This document shows positions 39,876 through 40,099 of a stretch of DNA of 40,099 nt, in pieces; position 1 is the first letter of the stretch, and the number at the start of each line of letters is the position of its first letter. Position numbers and translations under genes: made by a program. This stretch comes from JBFHFS01 sp041583495 (GTDB taxonomy: Bacteria > Bacteroidota > Bacteroidia > Bacteroidales > Marinilabiliaceae): assembly GCA_041583495.1 (NCBI GenBank), contig JBFHFS010000043.1, positions 1-40,099 of the forward strand, read 5' to 3'. The notes beneath the pieces are model-generated. The model was given only the letters and a program-made list of their open reading frames with translations. It did no database searches and had not been told where the DNA came from.

Positions 39876-40099
39876 TCACAGAACCACTGGGCATCCGTTA
39901 TTAGATGCAGGGCCTGCCATTGTAGGGCACTTGTCATTGGCATCCAAAACGCCGTCCTCATCGGTATCTACATCATCATCCAGCACCGATATGGTAAGGT
40001 CTAAAATAGAAATAGCCGTTAATTCGGGAACACTTTCCAAACTGATCTCTATGGTTTCAACTTCTTCCAGATCTTCATCCTGAAGAGCTGTGAAGGTAA
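39876..40099 (-). CDS. 3' end of a surface protein with Calx-beta and thrombospondin type 3 repeats (partial)
   Basis: Only the last 73 or so codons lie in the window; the gene runs off the right edge. The visible protein begins with TFTALQDEDLEEVETIEISL and continues through VLDDD, the calcium-binding end of a Calx-beta domain. A thrombospondin type 3 unit, DTDEDGVLDANDKCP, follows, and the frame ends in NNGCPVVL then TGA. Such proteins are large secreted adhesins in Bacteroidota and usually continue into a sorting or OmpA-like domain; none follows here. The frame is inferred from these motifs since no start is present. Confidence 0.78.
   Translation of the reverse strand, partial: TFTALQDEDLEEVETIEISLESVPELTAISILDLTISVLDDDVDTDEDGVLDANDKCPTMAGPASNNGCPVVL

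Overview
The window looks like a chromosomal segment of a Bacteroidota bacterium, most plausibly a facultatively anaerobic, polysaccharide-degrading member of the Bacteroidales/Marinilabiliales type. The signs are a DUF4494 protein, a GIN-domain (DUF2807) protein, a CarboxypepD_reg-type TonB receptor, GH29, GHL10 and GH95-like glycosidases, a secreted sulfatase, and -7 boxes of the TAnnTTTG form. No rRNA, tRNA, CRISPR array or intact transposase was seen. Taxonomy is inferred from gene content only.

Layout. 1-1.3 kb: a DUF4494 gene and two adjacent MITE-like elements. 1.27-10.8 kb: one long minus-strand respiratory operon, read from 10.8 kb down. It encodes an HMA-domain lipoprotein, a Tat-exported iron-sulfur protein, an NrfD/ActC-type quinone-reactive membrane subunit, a membrane-anchored cytochrome c, a DoxX-like protein, SCO, oxidase subunits I, III, IV and II (II carries heme c), and heme O synthase. 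This reads as a complete quinol to cytochrome c to O2 chain with a compact module in place of bc1 or full Alternative Complex III. A hairpin-rich repeat island interrupts the operon between subunits III and IV.

11.3-14.8 kb: ktrA-ktrB potassium uptake (plus strand) meeting a PPK2 polyphosphate kinase (minus) with overlapping 3' ends. 14.8-20.7 kb: alpha-L-fucosidase, then a tight GHL10 / sodium:solute symporter / HGSNAT-like acyltransferase operon that suggests glycan or amino-sugar salvage. 20.9-29.3 kb: housekeeping and accessory genes: a uracil/xanthine permease, a GIN-domain protein, NADP-type glutamate dehydrogenase, a TSUP exporter, an SGNH esterase, a cupin, family 4 uracil-DNA glycosylase, and a divergent DUF4405/DUF5320 pair with palindromes between them. 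29.3-40.1 kb: a TonB receptor, a lipoprotein fusing cytochrome c to a PQQ sugar dehydrogenase, a sulfatase bracketed by hairpin repeats, an alpha/beta esterase, a GC-rich GH95-like glycosidase, and the 3' end of a large Calx-beta/thrombospondin-3 surface protein running off the window.

The intergenic DNA is unusually structured. Long pyrimidine-rich (CTTTTCAC/CTTTTCCACC) tracts occur at four places, and three of them begin exactly at the stop codon of a minus-strand gene. GC-rich hairpin families recur, and short inverted repeats with three-base loops flank the sulfatase. The most interesting items are the compact quinol:cytochrome c oxidoreductase module, including its iron-sulfur subunit with only 14 ligand cysteines, and these repeat families.
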